Assembly: GCA_945643635.1 (NCBI GenBank)
Contig: CALZFC010000001.1
Location: forward strand, 4,239,501 to 4,303,500
DNA: 64,000 bases
Reading direction: 5' to 3'
Source: Allodiplogaster sudhausi
Taxonomy: Eukaryota; Nematoda; Chromadorea; Rhabditida; Diplogasteridae
The first letter of the stretch is position 1, and every line of letters starts with the position of its first letter. A program made the translations under genes and the position numbers. The notes below the pieces were generated by a model, which was not told where the DNA came from, did no database searches, and saw only the letters and a list, made by a program, of their open reading frames with translations. This document shows, piece by piece, positions 13,155-30,347 of this stretch.

Positions 13155-13281
13155 AGGTACGGCAGTCTTCTTTGATTTCCCGCCCTTGCCACCTCCTCCC
13201 ATCAGCTGGCTCTGATGTTGGATATTCGTGAAGAATAAAATTCAGTTTTTAATGCGCGCTCTAACATATAGTAGCTATACA

Positions 13282-13328
<47 letters not shown>

Positions 13329-13455
13329 AGGTACGGCAGTCTTCTTTGATTTCCCGCCCTTGCCACCTCCTCCCATCAGCTGGCTCTGATGTTGGATATT
13401 CGTGAAGAATAAAATTCAGTTTTTAATGCGCGCTCTAACATATAGTAGCTATACA

Positions 13456-13508
<53 letters not shown>

Positions 13509-13635
13509 AGGTACGGCAGTCTTCTTTGATTTCCCGCCCTTGCCACCTCCTCCCATCAGCTGGCTCTGATGTTGGATATTCGTGAAGAATAAAATTCAGT
13601 TTTTAATGCGCGCTCTAACATATAGTAGCTATACA

Positions 13636-13678
<43 letters not shown>

Positions 13679-13805
13679 AGGTACGGCAGTCTTCTTTGAT
13701 TTCCCGCCCTTGCCACCTCCTCCCATCAGCTGGCTCTGATGTTGGATATTCGTGAAGAATAAAATTCAGTTTTTAATGCGCGCTCTAACATATAGTAGCT
13801 ATACA

Positions 13806-13844
<39 letters not shown>

Positions 13845-13971
13845 AGGTACGGCAGTCTTCTTTGATTTCCCGCCCTTGCCACCTCCTCCCATCAGCTGGC
13901 TCTGATGTTGGATATTCGTGAAGAATAAAATTCAGTTTTTAATGCGCGCTCTAACATATAGTAGCTATACA

Positions 13972-14014
<43 letters not shown>

Positions 14015-14143
14015 AGGTACGGCAGTCTTCTTTGATTTCCCGCCCTTGCCACCTCCTCCCATCAGCTGGCTCTGATGTTGGATATTCGTGAAGAATAAAA
14101 TTCAGTTTTTAATGCGCGCTCTAACATATAGTAGCTATACACA

Positions 14144-14186
<43 letters not shown>

Positions 14187-14313
14187 AGGTACGGCAGTCT
14201 TCTTTGATTTCCCGCCCTTGCCACCTCCTCCCATCAGCTGGCTCTGATGTTGGATATTCGTGAAGAATAAAATTCAGTTTTTAATGCGCGCTCTAACATA
14301 TAGTAGCTATACA

Positions 14314-14354
<41 letters not shown>

Positions 14355-14481
14355 AGGTACGGCAGTCTTCTTTGATTTCCCGCCCTTGCCACCTCCTCCC
14401 ATCAGCTGGCTCTGATGTTGGATATTCGTGAAGAATAAAATTCAGTTTTTAATGCGCGCTCTAACATATAGTAGCTATACA

Positions 14482-14528
<47 letters not shown>

Positions 14529-14655
14529 AGGTACGGCAGTCTTCTTTGATTTCCCGCCCTTGCCACCTCCTCCCATCAGCTGGCTCTGATGTTGGATATT
14601 CGTGAAGAATAAAATTCAGTTTTTAATGCGCGCTCTAACATATAGTAGCTATACA

Positions 14656-14702
<47 letters not shown>

Positions 14703-14829
14703 AGGTACGGCAGTCTTCTTTGATTTCCCGCCCTTGCCACCTCCTCCCATCAGCTGGCTCTGATGTTGGATATTCGTGAAGAATAAAATTCAGTTTTTAA
14801 TGCGCGCTCTAACATATAGTAGCTATACA

Positions 14830-14884
<55 letters not shown>

Positions 14885-15006
14885 AGGTACGGCAGTCTTC
14901 TTTGATTTCCCGCCCTTGCCACCTCCTCCCATCAGCTGGCTCTGATGTTGGATATTCGTGAAGAATAAAATTCAGTTTTTAATGCGCGCTCTAACATATA
15001 GTAGCT

Positions 15007-15049
<43 letters not shown>

Positions 15050-15176
15050 AGGTACGGCAGTCTTCTTTGATTTCCCGCCCTTGCCACCTCCTCCCATCAG
15101 CTGGCTCTGATGTTGGATATTCGTGAAGAATAAAATTCAGTTTTTAATGCGCGCTCTAACATATAGTAGCTATACA

Positions 15177-15215
<39 letters not shown>

Positions 15216-15342
15216 AGGTACGGCAGTCTTCTTTGATTTCCCGCCCTTGCCACCTCCTCCCATCAGCTGGCTCTGATGTTGGATATTCGTGAAGAATAAA
15301 ATTCAGTTTTTAATGCGCGCTCTAACATATAGTAGCTATACA

Positions 15343-15396
<54 letters not shown>

Positions 15397-15518
15397 CGGC
15401 AGTCTTCTTTGATTTCCCGCCCTTGCCACCTCCTCCCATCAGCTGGCTCTGATGTTGGATATTCGTGAAGAATAAAATTCAGTTTTTAATGCGCGCTCTA
15501 ACATATAGTAGCTATACA

Positions 15519-15568
<50 letters not shown>

Positions 15569-15690
15569 CGGCAGTCTTCTTTGATTTCCCGCCCTTGCCA
15601 CCTCCTCCCATCAGCTGGCTCTGATGTTGGATATTCGTGAAGAATAAAATTCAGTTTTTAATGCGCGCTCTAACATATAGTAGCTATACA

Positions 15691-15739
<49 letters not shown>

Positions 15740-15866
15740 AGGTACGGCAGTCTTCTTTGATTTCCCGCCCTTGCCACCTCCTCCCATCAGCTGGCTCTGA
15801 TGTTGGATATTCGTGAAGAATAAAATTCAGTTTTTAATGCGCGCTCTAACATATAGTAGCTATACA

Positions 15867-15913
<47 letters not shown>

Positions 15914-16040
15914 AGGTACGGCAGTCTTCTTTGATTTCCCGCCCTTGCCACCTCCTCCCATCAGCTGGCTCTGATGTTGGATATTCGTGAAGAATAAAAT
16001 TCAGTTTTTAATGCGCGCTCTAACATATAGTAGCTATACA

Positions 16041-16091
<51 letters not shown>

Positions 16092-16218
16092 AGGTACGGC
16101 AGTCTTCTTTGATTTCCCGCCCTTGCCACCTCCTCCCATCAGCTGGCTCTGATGTTGGATATTCGTGAAGAATAAAATTCAGTTTTTAATGCGCGCTCTA
16201 ACATATAGTAGCTATACA

Positions 16219-16271
<53 letters not shown>

Positions 16272-16398
16272 AGGTACGGCAGTCTTCTTTGATTTCCCGC
16301 CCTTGCCACCTCCTCCCATCAGCTGGCTCTGATGTTGGATATTCGTGAAGAATAAAATTCAGTTTTTAATGCGCGCTCTAACATATAGTAGCTATACA

Positions 16399-16449
<51 letters not shown>

Positions 16450-16576
16450 AGGTACGGCAGTCTTCTTTGATTTCCCGCCCTTGCCACCTCCTCCCATCAG
16501 CTGGCTCTGATGTTGGATATTCGTGAAGAATAAAATTCAGTTTTTAATGCGCGCTCTAACATATAGTAGCTATACA

Positions 16577-16619
<43 letters not shown>

Positions 16620-16746
16620 AGGTACGGCAGTCTTCTTTGATTTCCCGCCCTTGCCACCTCCTCCCATCAGCTGGCTCTGATGTTGGATATTCGTGAAGAA
16701 TAAAATTCAGTTTTTAATGCGCGCTCTAACATATAGTAGCTATACA

Positions 16747-16793
<47 letters not shown>

Positions 16794-16920
16794 AGGTACG
16801 GCAGTCTTCTTTGATTTCCCGCCCTTGCCACCTCCTCCCATCAGCTGGCTCTGATGTTGGATATTCGTGAAGAATAAAATTCAGTTTTTAATGCGCGCTC
16901 TAACATATAGTAGCTATACA

Positions 16921-16974
<54 letters not shown>

Positions 16975-17100
16975 AGTACGGCAGTCTTCTTTGATTTCCC
17001 GCCCTTGCCACCTCCTCCCATCAGCTGGCTCTGATGTTGGATATTCGTGAAGAATAAAATTCAGTTTTTAATGCGCGCTCTAACATATAGTAGCTATACA

Positions 17101-17142
<42 letters not shown>

Positions 17143-17271
17143 AAAGGTACGGCAGTCTTCTTTGATTTCCCGCCCTTGCCACCTCCTCCCATCAGCCGGC
17201 TCTGATGTTGGATATTCGTGAAGAATAAAATTCAGTTTTTAATGCGCGCTCTAACATATAGTAGCTATACA

Positions 17272-17318
<47 letters not shown>

Positions 17319-17445
17319 AGGTACGGCAGTCTTCTTTGATTTCCCGCCCTTGCCACCTCCTCCCATCAGCTGGCTCTGATGTTGGATATTCGTGAAGAAT
17401 AAAATTCAGTTTTTAATGCGCGCTCTAACATATAGTAGCTATACA

Positions 17446-17484
<39 letters not shown>

Positions 17485-17611
17485 AGGTACGGCAGTCTTC
17501 TTTGATTTCCCGCCCTTGCCACCTCCTCCCATCAGCTGGCTCTGATGTTGGATATTCGTGAAGAATAAAATTCAGTTTTTAATGCGCGCTCTAACATATA
17601 GTAGCTATACA

Positions 17612-17656
<45 letters not shown>

Positions 17657-17944
17657 AGGTACGGCAGTCTTCTTTGATTTCCCGCCCTTGCCACCTCCTC
17701 CCATCAGCTGGCTCTGATGTTGGATATTCGTGAAGAATAAAATTCAGTTTTTAATGCGCGCTCTAACATATAGTAGCTATACACTATATATATATATATA
17801 TATATATATAGTATATAAGGTACGGCAGTCTTCTTTGATTTCCCGCCCTTGCCACCTCCTCCCATCAGCTGGCTCTGATGTTGGATATTCGTGAAGAATA
17901 AAATTCAGTTTTTAATGCGCGCTCTAACATATAGTAGCTATACA

Positions 17945-17987
<43 letters not shown>

Positions 17988-18114
17988 AGGTACGGCAGTC
18001 TTCTTTGATTTCCCGCCCTTGCCACCTCCTCCCATCAGCCGGCTCTGATGTTGGATATTCGTGAAGAATAAAATTCAGTTTTTAATGCGCGCTCTAACAT
18101 ATAGTAGCTATACA

Positions 18115-18170
<56 letters not shown>

Positions 18171-18292
18171 CGGCAGTCTTCTTTGATTTCCCGCCCTTGC
18201 CACCTCCTCCCATCAGCTGGCTCTGATGTTGGATATTCGTGAAGAATAAAATTCAGTTTTTAATGCGCGCTCTAACATATAGTAGCTATACA

Positions 18293-18345
<53 letters not shown>

Positions 18346-18469
18346 AGGTACGGCAGTCTTCTTTGATTTCCCGCCCTTGCCACCTCCTCCCATCAGCTGG
18401 CTCTGATGTTGGATATTCGTGAAGAATAAAATTCAGTTTTTAATGCGCGCTCTAACATATAGTAGCTAT

Positions 18470-18516
<47 letters not shown>

Positions 18517-18640
18517 TACGGCAGTCTTCTTTGATTTCCCGCCCTTGCCACCTCCTCCCATCAGCCGGCTCTGATGTTGGATATTCGTGAAGAATAAAAT
18601 TCAGTTTTTAATGCGCGCTCTAACATATAGTAGCTATACA

Positions 18641-18687
<47 letters not shown>

Positions 18688-18814
18688 AGGTACGGCAGTC
18701 TTCTTTGATTTCCCGCCCTTGCCACCTCCTCCCATCAGCTGGCTCTGATGTTGGATATTCGTGAAGAATAAAATTCAGTTTTTAATGCGCGCTCTAACAT
18801 ATAGTAGCTATACA

Positions 18815-18859
<45 letters not shown>

Positions 18860-18986
18860 AGGTACGGCAGTCTTCTTTGATTTCCCGCCCTTGCCACCTC
18901 CTCCCATCAGCCGGCTCTGATGTTGGATATTCGTGAAGAATAAAATTCAGTTTTTAATGCGCGCTCTAACATATAGTAGCTATACA

Positions 18987-19027
<41 letters not shown>

Positions 19028-19151
19028 AGGTACGGCAGTCTTCTTTGATTTCCCGCCCTTGCCACCTCCTCCCATCAGCTGGCTCTGATGTTGGATATTC
19101 GTGAAGAATAAAATTCAGTTTTTAATGCGCGCTCTAACATATAGTAGCTAT

Positions 19152-19204
<53 letters not shown>

Positions 19205-19331
19205 AGGTACGGCAGTCTTCTTTGATTTCCCGCCCTTGCCACCTCCTCCCATCAGCTGGCTCTGATGTTGGATATTCGTGAAGAATAAAATTCAGTTTTT
19301 AATGCGCGCTCTAACATATAGTAGCTATACA

Positions 19332-19376
<45 letters not shown>

Positions 19377-19503
19377 AGGTACGGCAGTCTTCTTTGATTT
19401 CCCGCCCTTGCCACCTCCTCCCATCAGCTGGCTCTGATGTTGGATATTCGTGAAGAATAAAATTCAGTTTTTAATGCGCGCTCTAACATATAGTAGCTAT
19501 ACA

Positions 19504-19560
<57 letters not shown>

Positions 19561-19684
19561 TACGGCAGTCTTCTTTGATTTCCCGCCCTTGCCACCTCCT
19601 CCCATCAGCTGGCTCTGATGTTGGATATTCGTGAAGAATAAAATTCAGTTTTTAATGCGCGCTCTAACATATAGTAGCTATACA

Positions 19685-19735
<51 letters not shown>

Positions 19736-19862
19736 AGGTACGGCAGTCTTCTTTGATTTCCCGCCCTTGCCACCTCCTCCCATCAGCTGGCTCTGATGTT
19801 GGATATTCGTGAAGAATAAAATTCAGTTTTTAATGCGCGCTCTAACATATAGTAGCTATACA

Positions 19863-19901
<39 letters not shown>

Positions 19902-20028
19902 AGGTACGGCAGTCTTCTTTGATTTCCCGCCCTTGCCACCTCCTCCCATCAGCTGGCTCTGATGTTGGATATTCGTGAAGAATAAAATTCAGTTTTTAAT
20001 GCGCGCTCTAACATATAGTAGCTATACA

Positions 20029-20077
<49 letters not shown>

Positions 20078-20352
20078 AGGTACGGCAGTCTTCTTTGATT
20101 TCCCGCCCTTGCCACCTCCTCCCATCAGCTGGCTCTGATGTTGGATATTCGTGAAGAATAAAATTCAGTTTTTAATGCGCGCTCTAACATATAGTAGCTA
20201 TACACACTATATATATATATGTATATAAGGTACGGCAGTCTTCTTTGATTTCCCGCCCTTGCCACCTCCTCCCATCAGCTGGCTCTGATGTTGGATATTC
20301 GTGAAGAATAAAATTCAGTTTTTAATGCGCGCTCTAACATATAGTAGCTATA

Positions 20353-20409
<57 letters not shown>

Positions 20410-20536
20410 AGGTACGGCAGTCTTCTTTGATTTCCCGCCCTTGCCACCTCCTCCCATCAGCCGGCTCTGATGTTGGATATTCGTGAAGAATAAAATTCAG
20501 TTTTTAATGCGCGCTCTAACATATAGTAGCTATACA

Positions 20537-20575
<39 letters not shown>

Positions 20576-20702
20576 AGGTACGGCAGTCTTCTTTGATTTC
20601 CCGCCCTTGCCACCTCCTCCCATCAGCTGGCTCTGATGTTGGATATTCGTGAAGAATAAAATTCAGTTTTTAATGCGCGCTCTAACATATAGTAGCTATA
20701 CA

Positions 20703-20743
<41 letters not shown>

Positions 20744-20870
20744 AGGTACGGCAGTCTTCTTTGATTTCCCGCCCTTGCCACCTCCTCCCATCAGCTGGCT
20801 CTGATGTTGGATATTCGTGAAGAATAAAATTCAGTTTTTAATGCGCGCTCTAACATATAGTAGCTATACA

Positions 20871-20919
<49 letters not shown>

Positions 20920-21046
20920 AGGTACGGCAGTCTTCTTTGATTTCCCGCCCTTGCCACCTCCTCCCATCAGCTGGCTCTGATGTTGGATATTCGTGAAGAA
21001 TAAAATTCAGTTTTTAATGCGCGCTCTAACATATAGTAGCTATACA

Positions 21047-21085
<39 letters not shown>

Positions 21086-21212
21086 AGGTACGGCAGTCTT
21101 CTTTGATTTCCCGCCCTTGCCACCTCCTCCCATCAGCTGGCTCTGATGTTGGATATTCGTGAAGAATAAAATTCAGTTTTTAATGCGCGCTCTAACATAT
21201 AGTAGCAATACA

Positions 21213-21259
<47 letters not shown>

Positions 21260-21385
21260 GGTACGGCAGTCTTCTTTGATTTCCCGCCCTTGCCACCTCC
21301 TCCCATCAGCCGGCTCTGATGTTGGATATTCGTGAAGAATAAAATTCAGTTTTTAATGCGCGCTCTAACATATAGTAGCTATACA

Positions 21386-21432
<47 letters not shown>

Positions 21433-21559
21433 AGGTACGGCAGTGTTCTTTGATTTCCCGCCCTTGCCACCTCCTCCCATCAGCTGGCTCTGATGTTGGA
21501 TATTCGTGAAGAATAAAATTCAGTTTTTAATGCGCGCTCTAACATATAGTAGCTATACA

Positions 21560-21602
<43 letters not shown>

Positions 21603-21729
21603 AGGTACGGCAGTCTTCTTTGATTTCCCGCCCTTGCCACCTCCTCCCATCAGCTGGCTCTGATGTTGGATATTCGTGAAGAATAAAATTCAGTTTTTAA
21701 TGCGCGCTCTAACATATAGTAGCTATACA

Positions 21730-21778
<49 letters not shown>

Positions 21779-21905
21779 AGGTACGGCAGTCTTCTTTGAT
21801 TTCCCGCCCTTGCCACCTCCTCCCATCAGCTGGCTCTGATGTTGGATATTCGTGAAGAATAAAATTCAGTTTTTAATGCGCGCTCTAACATATAGTAGCT
21901 ATACA

Positions 21906-21962
<57 letters not shown>

Positions 21963-22245
21963 AGGTACGGCAGTCTTCTTTGATTTCCCGCCCTTGCCAC
22001 CTCCTCCCATCAGCTGGCTCTGATGTTGGATATTCGTGAAGAATAAAATTCAGTTTTTAATGCGCGCTCTAACATATAGTAGCTATACACACTATATATA
22101 TATATATATATGTATATAAGGTACGGCAGTCTTCTTTGATTTCCCGCCCTTGCCACCTCCTCCCATCAGCTGGCTCTGATGTTGGATATTCGTGAAGAAT
22201 AAAATTCAGTTTTTAATGCGCGCTCTAACATATAGTAGCTATACA

Positions 22246-22298
<53 letters not shown>

Positions 22299-22425
22299 AG
22301 GTACGGCAGTCTTCTTTGATTTCCCGCCCTTGCCACCTCCTCCCATCAGCTGGCTCTGATGTTGGATATTCGTGAAGAATAAAATTCAGTTTTTAATGCG
22401 CGCTCTAACATATAGTAGCTATACA

Positions 22426-22468
<43 letters not shown>

Positions 22469-22595
22469 AGGTACGGCAGTCTTCTTTGATTTCCCGCCCT
22501 TGCCACCTCCTCCCATCAGCTGGCTCTGATGTTGGATATTCGTGAAGAATAAAATTCAGTTTTTAATGCGCGCTCTAACATATAGTAGCTATACA

Positions 22596-22646
<51 letters not shown>

Positions 22647-22773
22647 AGGTACGGCAGTCTTCTTTGATTTCCCGCCCTTGCCACCTCCTCCCATCAGCTG
22701 GCTCTGATGTTGGATATTCGTGAAGAATAAAATTCAGTTTTTAATGCGCGCTCTAACATATAGTAGCTATACA

Positions 22774-22826
<53 letters not shown>

Positions 22827-22953
22827 AGGTACGGCAGTCTTCTTTGATTTCCCGCCCTTGCCACCTCCTCCCATCAGCTGGCTCTGATGTTGGATATTCG
22901 TGAAGAATAAAATTCAGTTTTTAATGCGCGCTCTAACATATAGTAGCTATACA

Positions 22954-23002
<49 letters not shown>

Positions 23003-23129
23003 AGGTACGGCAGTCTTCTTTGATTTCCCGCCCTTGCCACCTCCTCCCATCAGCTGGCTCTGATGTTGGATATTCGTGAAGAATAAAATTCAGTTTTTAA
23101 TGCGCGCTCTAACATATAGTAGCTATACA

Positions 23130-23180
<51 letters not shown>

Positions 23181-23307
23181 AGGTACGGCAGTCTTCTTTG
23201 ATTTCCCGCCCTTGCCACCTCCTCCCATCAGCCGGCTCTGATGTTGGATATTCGTGAAGAATAAAATTCAGTTTTTAATGCGCGCTCTAACATATAGTAG
23301 CTATACA

Positions 23308-23354
<47 letters not shown>

Positions 23355-23480
23355 AGGTACGGCAGTCTTCTTTGATTTCCCGCCCTTGCCACCTCCTCCC
23401 ATCAGCTGGCTCTGATGTTGGATATTCGTGAAGAATAAAATTCAGTTTTAATGCGCGCTCTAACATATAGTAGCTATACA

Positions 23481-23525
<45 letters not shown>

Positions 23526-23652
23526 AGGTACGGCAGTCTTCTTTGATTTCCCGCCCTTGCCACCTCCTCCCATCAGCTGGCTCTGATGTTGGATATTCGT
23601 GAAGAATAAAATTCAGTTTTTAATGCGCGCTCTAACATATAGTAGCTATACA

Positions 23653-23705
<53 letters not shown>

Positions 23706-23832
23706 AGGTACGGCAGTCTTCTTTGATTTCCCGCCCTTGCCACCTCCTCCCATCAGCTGGCTCTGATGTTGGATATTCGTGAAGAATAAAATTCAGTTTT
23801 TAATGCGCGCTCTAACATATAGTAGCTATACA

Positions 23833-23883
<51 letters not shown>

Positions 23884-24010
23884 AGGTACGGCAGTCTTCT
23901 TTGATTTCCCGCCCTTGCCACCTCCTCCCATCAGCTGGCTCTGATGTTGGATATTCGTGAAGAATAAAATTCAGTTTTTAATGCGCGCTCTAACATATAG
24001 TAGCTATACA

Positions 24011-24055
<45 letters not shown>

Positions 24056-24179
24056 AGGTACGGCAGTCTTCTTTGATTTCCCGCCCTTGCCACCTCCTCC
24101 CATCAGCTGGCTCTGATGTTGGATATTCGTGAAGAATAAAATTCAGTTTTTAATGCGCGCTCTAACATATAGTAGCTAT

Positions 24180-24234
<55 letters not shown>

Positions 24235-24361
24235 AGGTACGGCAGTCTTCTTTGATTTCCCGCCCTTGCCACCTCCTCCCATCAGCTGGCTCTGATGTTG
24301 GATATTCGTGAAGAATAAAATTCAGTTTTTAATGCGCGCTCTAACATATAGTAGCTATACA

Positions 24362-24406
<45 letters not shown>

Positions 24407-24533
24407 AGGTACGGCAGTCTTCTTTGATTTCCCGCCCTTGCCACCTCCTCCCATCAGCTGGCTCTGATGTTGGATATTCGTGAAGAATAAAATTCAGTTT
24501 TTAATGCGCGCTCTAACATATAGTAGCTATACA

Positions 24534-24578
<45 letters not shown>

Positions 24579-24710
24579 GTATAAGGTACGGCAGTCTTCT
24601 TTGATTTCCCGCCCTTGCCACCTCCTCCCATCAGCTGGCTCTGATGTTGGATATTCGTGAAGAATAAAATTCAGTTTTTAATGCGCGCTCTAACATATAG
24701 TAGCTATACA

Positions 24711-24759
<49 letters not shown>

Positions 24760-24886
24760 AGGTACGGCAGTCTTCTTTGATTTCCCGCCCTTGCCACCTC
24801 CTCCCATCAGCTGGCTCTGATGTTGGATATTCGTGAAGAATAAAATTCAGTTTTTAATGCGCGCTCTAACATATAGTAGCTATACA

Positions 24887-24939
<53 letters not shown>

Positions 24940-25066
24940 AGGTACGGCAGTCTTCTTTGATTTCCCGCCCTTGCCACCTCCTCCCATCAGCTGGCTCTGA
25001 TGTTGGATATTCGTGAAGAATAAAATTCAGTTTTTAATGCGCGCTCTAACATATAGTAGCTATACA

Positions 25067-25115
<49 letters not shown>

Positions 25116-25239
25116 AGGTACGGCAGTCTTCTTTGATTTCCCGCCCTTGCCACCTCCTCCCATCAGCTGGCTCTGATGTTGGATATTCGTGAAGAATAAA
25201 ATTCAGTTTTTAATGCGCGCTCTAACATATAGTAGCTAT

Positions 25240-25284
<45 letters not shown>

Positions 25285-25411
25285 AGGTACGGCAGTCTTC
25301 TTTGATTTCCCGCCCTTGCCACCTCCTCCCATCAGCTGGCTCTGATGTTGGATATTCGTGAAGAATAAAATTCAGTTTTTAATGCGCGCTCTAACATATA
25401 GTAGCTATACA

Positions 25412-25470
<59 letters not shown>

Positions 25471-25597
25471 AGGTACGGCAGTCTTCTTTGATTTCCCGCC
25501 CTTGCCACCTCCTCCCATCAGCTGGCTCTGATGTTGGATATTCGTGAAGAATAAAATTCAGTTTTTAATGCGCGCTCTAACATATAGTAGCTATACA

Positions 25598-25644
<47 letters not shown>

Positions 25645-25771
25645 AGGTACGGCAGTCTTCTTTGATTTCCCGCCCTTGCCACCTCCTCCCATCAGCTGGC
25701 TCTGATGTTGGATATTCGTGAAGAATAAAATTCAGTTTTTAATGCGCGCTCTAACATATAGTAGCTATACA

Positions 25772-25820
<49 letters not shown>

Positions 25821-25947
25821 AGGTACGGCAGTCTTCTTTGATTTCCCGCCCTTGCCACCTCCTCCCATCAGCTGGCTCTGATGTTGGATATTCGTGAAGA
25901 ATAAAATTCAGTTTTTAATGCGCGCTCTAACATATAGTAGCTATACA

Positions 25948-25992
<45 letters not shown>

Positions 25993-26119
25993 AGGTACGG
26001 CAGTCTTCTTTGATTTCCCGCCCTTGCCACCTCCTCCCATCAGCTGGCTCTGATGTTGGATATTCGTGAAGAATAAAATTCAGTTTTTAATGCGCGCTCT
26101 AACATATAGTAGCTATACA

Positions 26120-26170
<51 letters not shown>

Positions 26171-26297
26171 AGGTACGGCAGTCTTCTTTGATTTCCCGCC
26201 CTTGCCACCTCCTCCCATCAGCTGGCTCTGATGTTGGATATTCGTGAAGAATAAAATTCAGTTTTTAATGCGCGCTCTAACATATAGTAGCTATACA

Positions 26298-26342
<45 letters not shown>

Positions 26343-26469
26343 AGGTACGGCAGTCTTCTTTGATTTCCCGCCCTTGCCACCTCCTCCCATCAGCTGGCTC
26401 TGATGTTGGATATTCGTGAAGAATAAAATTCAGTTTTTAATGCGCGCTCTAACATATAGTAGCTATACA

Positions 26470-26514
<45 letters not shown>

Positions 26515-26641
26515 AGGTACGGCAGTCTTCTTTGATTTCCCGCCCTTGCCACCTCCTCCCATCAGCTGGCTCTGATGTTGGATATTCGTGAAGAATAAAA
26601 TTCAGTTTTTAATGCGCGCTCTAACATATAGTAGCTATACA

Positions 26642-26688
<47 letters not shown>

Positions 26689-26815
26689 AGGTACGGCAGT
26701 CTTCTTTGATTTCCCGCCCTTGCCACCTCCTCCCATCAGCTGGCTCTGATGTTGGATATTCGTGAAGAATAAAATTCAGTTTTTAATGCGCGCTCTAACA
26801 TATAGTAGCTATACA

Positions 26816-26866
<51 letters not shown>

Positions 26867-26993
26867 AGGTACGGCAGTCTTCTTTGATTTCCCGCCCTTG
26901 CCACCTCCTCCCATCAGCTGGCTCTGATGTTGGATATTCGTGAAGAATAAAATTCAGTTTTTAATGCGCGCTCTAACATATAGTAGCTATACA

Positions 26994-27038
<45 letters not shown>

Positions 27039-27165
27039 AGGTACGGCAGTCTTCTTTGATTTCCCGCCCTTGCCACCTCCTCCCATCAGCTGGCTCTGAT
27101 GTTGGATATTCGTGAAGAATAAAATTCAGTTTTTAATGCGCGCTCTAACATATAGTAGCTATACA

Positions 27166-27226
<61 letters not shown>

Positions 27227-27359
27227 AGGTACGGCAGTCTTCTTTGATTTCCCGCCCTTGCCACCTCCTCCCATCAGCTGGCTCTGATGTTGGATATTCG
27301 TGAAGAATAAAATTCAGTTTTTAATGCGCGCTCTAACATATAGTAGCTATACACACTAT

Positions 27360-27392
<33 letters not shown>

Positions 27393-27526
27393 GTATATAA
27401 GGTACGGCAGTCTTCTTTGATTTCCCGCCCTTGCCACCTCCTCCCATCAGCTGGCTCTGATGTTGGATATTCGTGAAGAATAAAATTCAGTTTTTAATGC
27501 GCGCTCTAACATATAGTAGCTATACA

Positions 27527-27575
<49 letters not shown>

Positions 27576-27702
27576 AGGTACGGCAGTCTTCTTTGATTTC
27601 CCGCCCTTGCCACCTCCTCCCATCAGCTGGCTCTGATGTTGGATATTCGTGAAGAATAAAATTCAGTTTTTAATGCGCGCTCTAACATATAGTAGCTATA
27701 CA

Positions 27703-27751
<49 letters not shown>

Positions 27752-27878
27752 AGGTACGGCAGTCTTCTTTGATTTCCCGCCCTTGCCACCTCCTCCCATC
27801 AGCTGGCTCTGATGTTGGATATTCGTGAAGAATAAAATTCAGTTTTTAATGCGCGCTCTAACATATAGTAGCTATACA

Positions 27879-27925
<47 letters not shown>

Positions 27926-28052
27926 AGGTACGGCAGTCTTCTTTGATTTCCCGCCCTTGCCACCTCCTCCCATCAGCTGGCTCTGATGTTGGATATTCGT
28001 GAAGAATAAAATTCAGTTTTTAATGCGCGCTCTAACATATAGTAGCTATACA

Positions 28053-28109
<57 letters not shown>

Positions 28110-28236
28110 AGGTACGGCAGTCTTCTTTGATTTCCCGCCCTTGCCACCTCCTCCCATCAGCTGGCTCTGATGTTGGATATTCGTGAAGAATAAAATTCAG
28201 TTTTTAATGCGCGCTCTAACATATAGTAGCTATACA

Positions 28237-28287
<51 letters not shown>

Positions 28288-28414
28288 AGGTACGGCAGTC
28301 TTCTTTGATTTCCCGCCCTTGCCACCTCCTCCCATCAGCTGGCTCTGATGTTGGATATTCGTGAAGAATAAAATTCAGTTTTTAATGCGCGCTCTAACAT
28401 ATAGTAGCTATACA

Positions 28415-28465
<51 letters not shown>

Positions 28466-28592
28466 AGGTACGGCAGTCTTCTTTGATTTCCCGCCCTTGC
28501 CACCTCCTCCCATCAGCTGGCTCTGATGTTGGATATTCGTGAAGAATAAAATTCAGTTTTTAATGCGCGCTCTAACATATAGTAGCTATACA

Positions 28593-28641
<49 letters not shown>

Positions 28642-28916
28642 AGGTACGGCAGTCTTCTTTGATTTCCCGCCCTTGCCACCTCCTCCCATCAGCTGGCTCT
28701 GATGTTGGATATTCGTGAAGAATAAAATTCAGTTTTTAATGCGCGCTCTAACATATAGTAGCTATACACACTATATATATATGTATATAAGGTACGGCAG
28801 TCTTCTTTGATTTCCCGCCCTTGCCACCTCCTCCCATCAGCTGGCTCTGATGTTGGATATTCGTGAAGAATAAAATTCAGTTTTTAATGCGCGCTCTAAC
28901 ATATAGTAGCTATACA

Positions 28917-28967
<51 letters not shown>

Positions 28968-29094
28968 AGGTACGGCAGTCTTCTTTGATTTCCCGCCCTT
29001 GCCACCTCCTCCCATCAGCTGGCTCTGATGTTGGATATTCGTGAAGAATAAAATTCAGTTTTTAATGCGCGCTCTAACATATAGTAGCTATACA

Positions 29095-29139
<45 letters not shown>

Positions 29140-29266
29140 AGGTACGGCAGTCTTCTTTGATTTCCCGCCCTTGCCACCTCCTCCCATCAGCTGGCTCTGA
29201 TGTTGGATATTCGTGAAGAATAAAATTCAGTTTTTAATGCGCGCTCTAACATATAGTAGCTATACA

Positions 29267-29315
<49 letters not shown>

Positions 29316-29442
29316 AGGTACGGCAGTCTTCTTTGATTTCCCGCCCTTGCCACCTCCTCCCATCAGCTGGCTCTGATGTTGGATATTCGTGAAGAATAAA
29401 ATTCAGTTTTTAATGCGCGCTCTAACATATAGTAGCTATACA

Positions 29443-29491
<49 letters not shown>

Positions 29492-29618
29492 AGGTACGGC
29501 AGTCTTCTTTGATTTCCCGCCCTTGCCACCTCCTCCCATCAGCTGGCTCTGATGTTGGATATTCGTGAAGAATAAAATTCAGTTTTTAATGCGCGCTCTA
29601 ACATATAGTAGCTATACA

Positions 29619-29669
<51 letters not shown>

Positions 29670-29796
29670 AGGTACGGCAGTCTTCTTTGATTTCCCGCCC
29701 TTGCCACCTCCTCCCATCAGCTGGCTCTGATGTTGGATATTCGTGAAGAATAAAATTCAGTTTTTAATGCGCGCTCTAACATATAGTAGCTATACA

Positions 29797-29841
<45 letters not shown>

Positions 29842-29968
29842 AGGTACGGCAGTCTTCTTTGATTTCCCGCCCTTGCCACCTCCTCCCATCAGCTGGCTCT
29901 GATGTTGGATATTCGTGAAGAATAAAATTCAGTTTTTAATGCGCGCTCTAACATATAGTAGCTATACA

Positions 29969-30009
<41 letters not shown>

Positions 30010-30136
30010 AGGTACGGCAGTCTTCTTTGATTTCCCGCCCTTGCCACCTCCTCCCATCAGCTGGCTCTGATGTTGGATATTCGTGAAGAATAAAATTCAG
30101 TTTTTAATGCGCGCTCTAACATATAGTAGCTATACA

Positions 30137-30175
<39 letters not shown>

Positions 30176-30302
30176 AGGTACGGCAGTCTTCTTTGATTTC
30201 CCGCCCTTGCCACCTCCTCCCATCAGCTGGCTCTGATGTTGGATATTCGTGAAGAATAAAATTCAGTTTTTAATGCGCGCTCTAACATATAGTAGCTATA
30301 CA

Positions 30303-30347
<45 letters not shown>
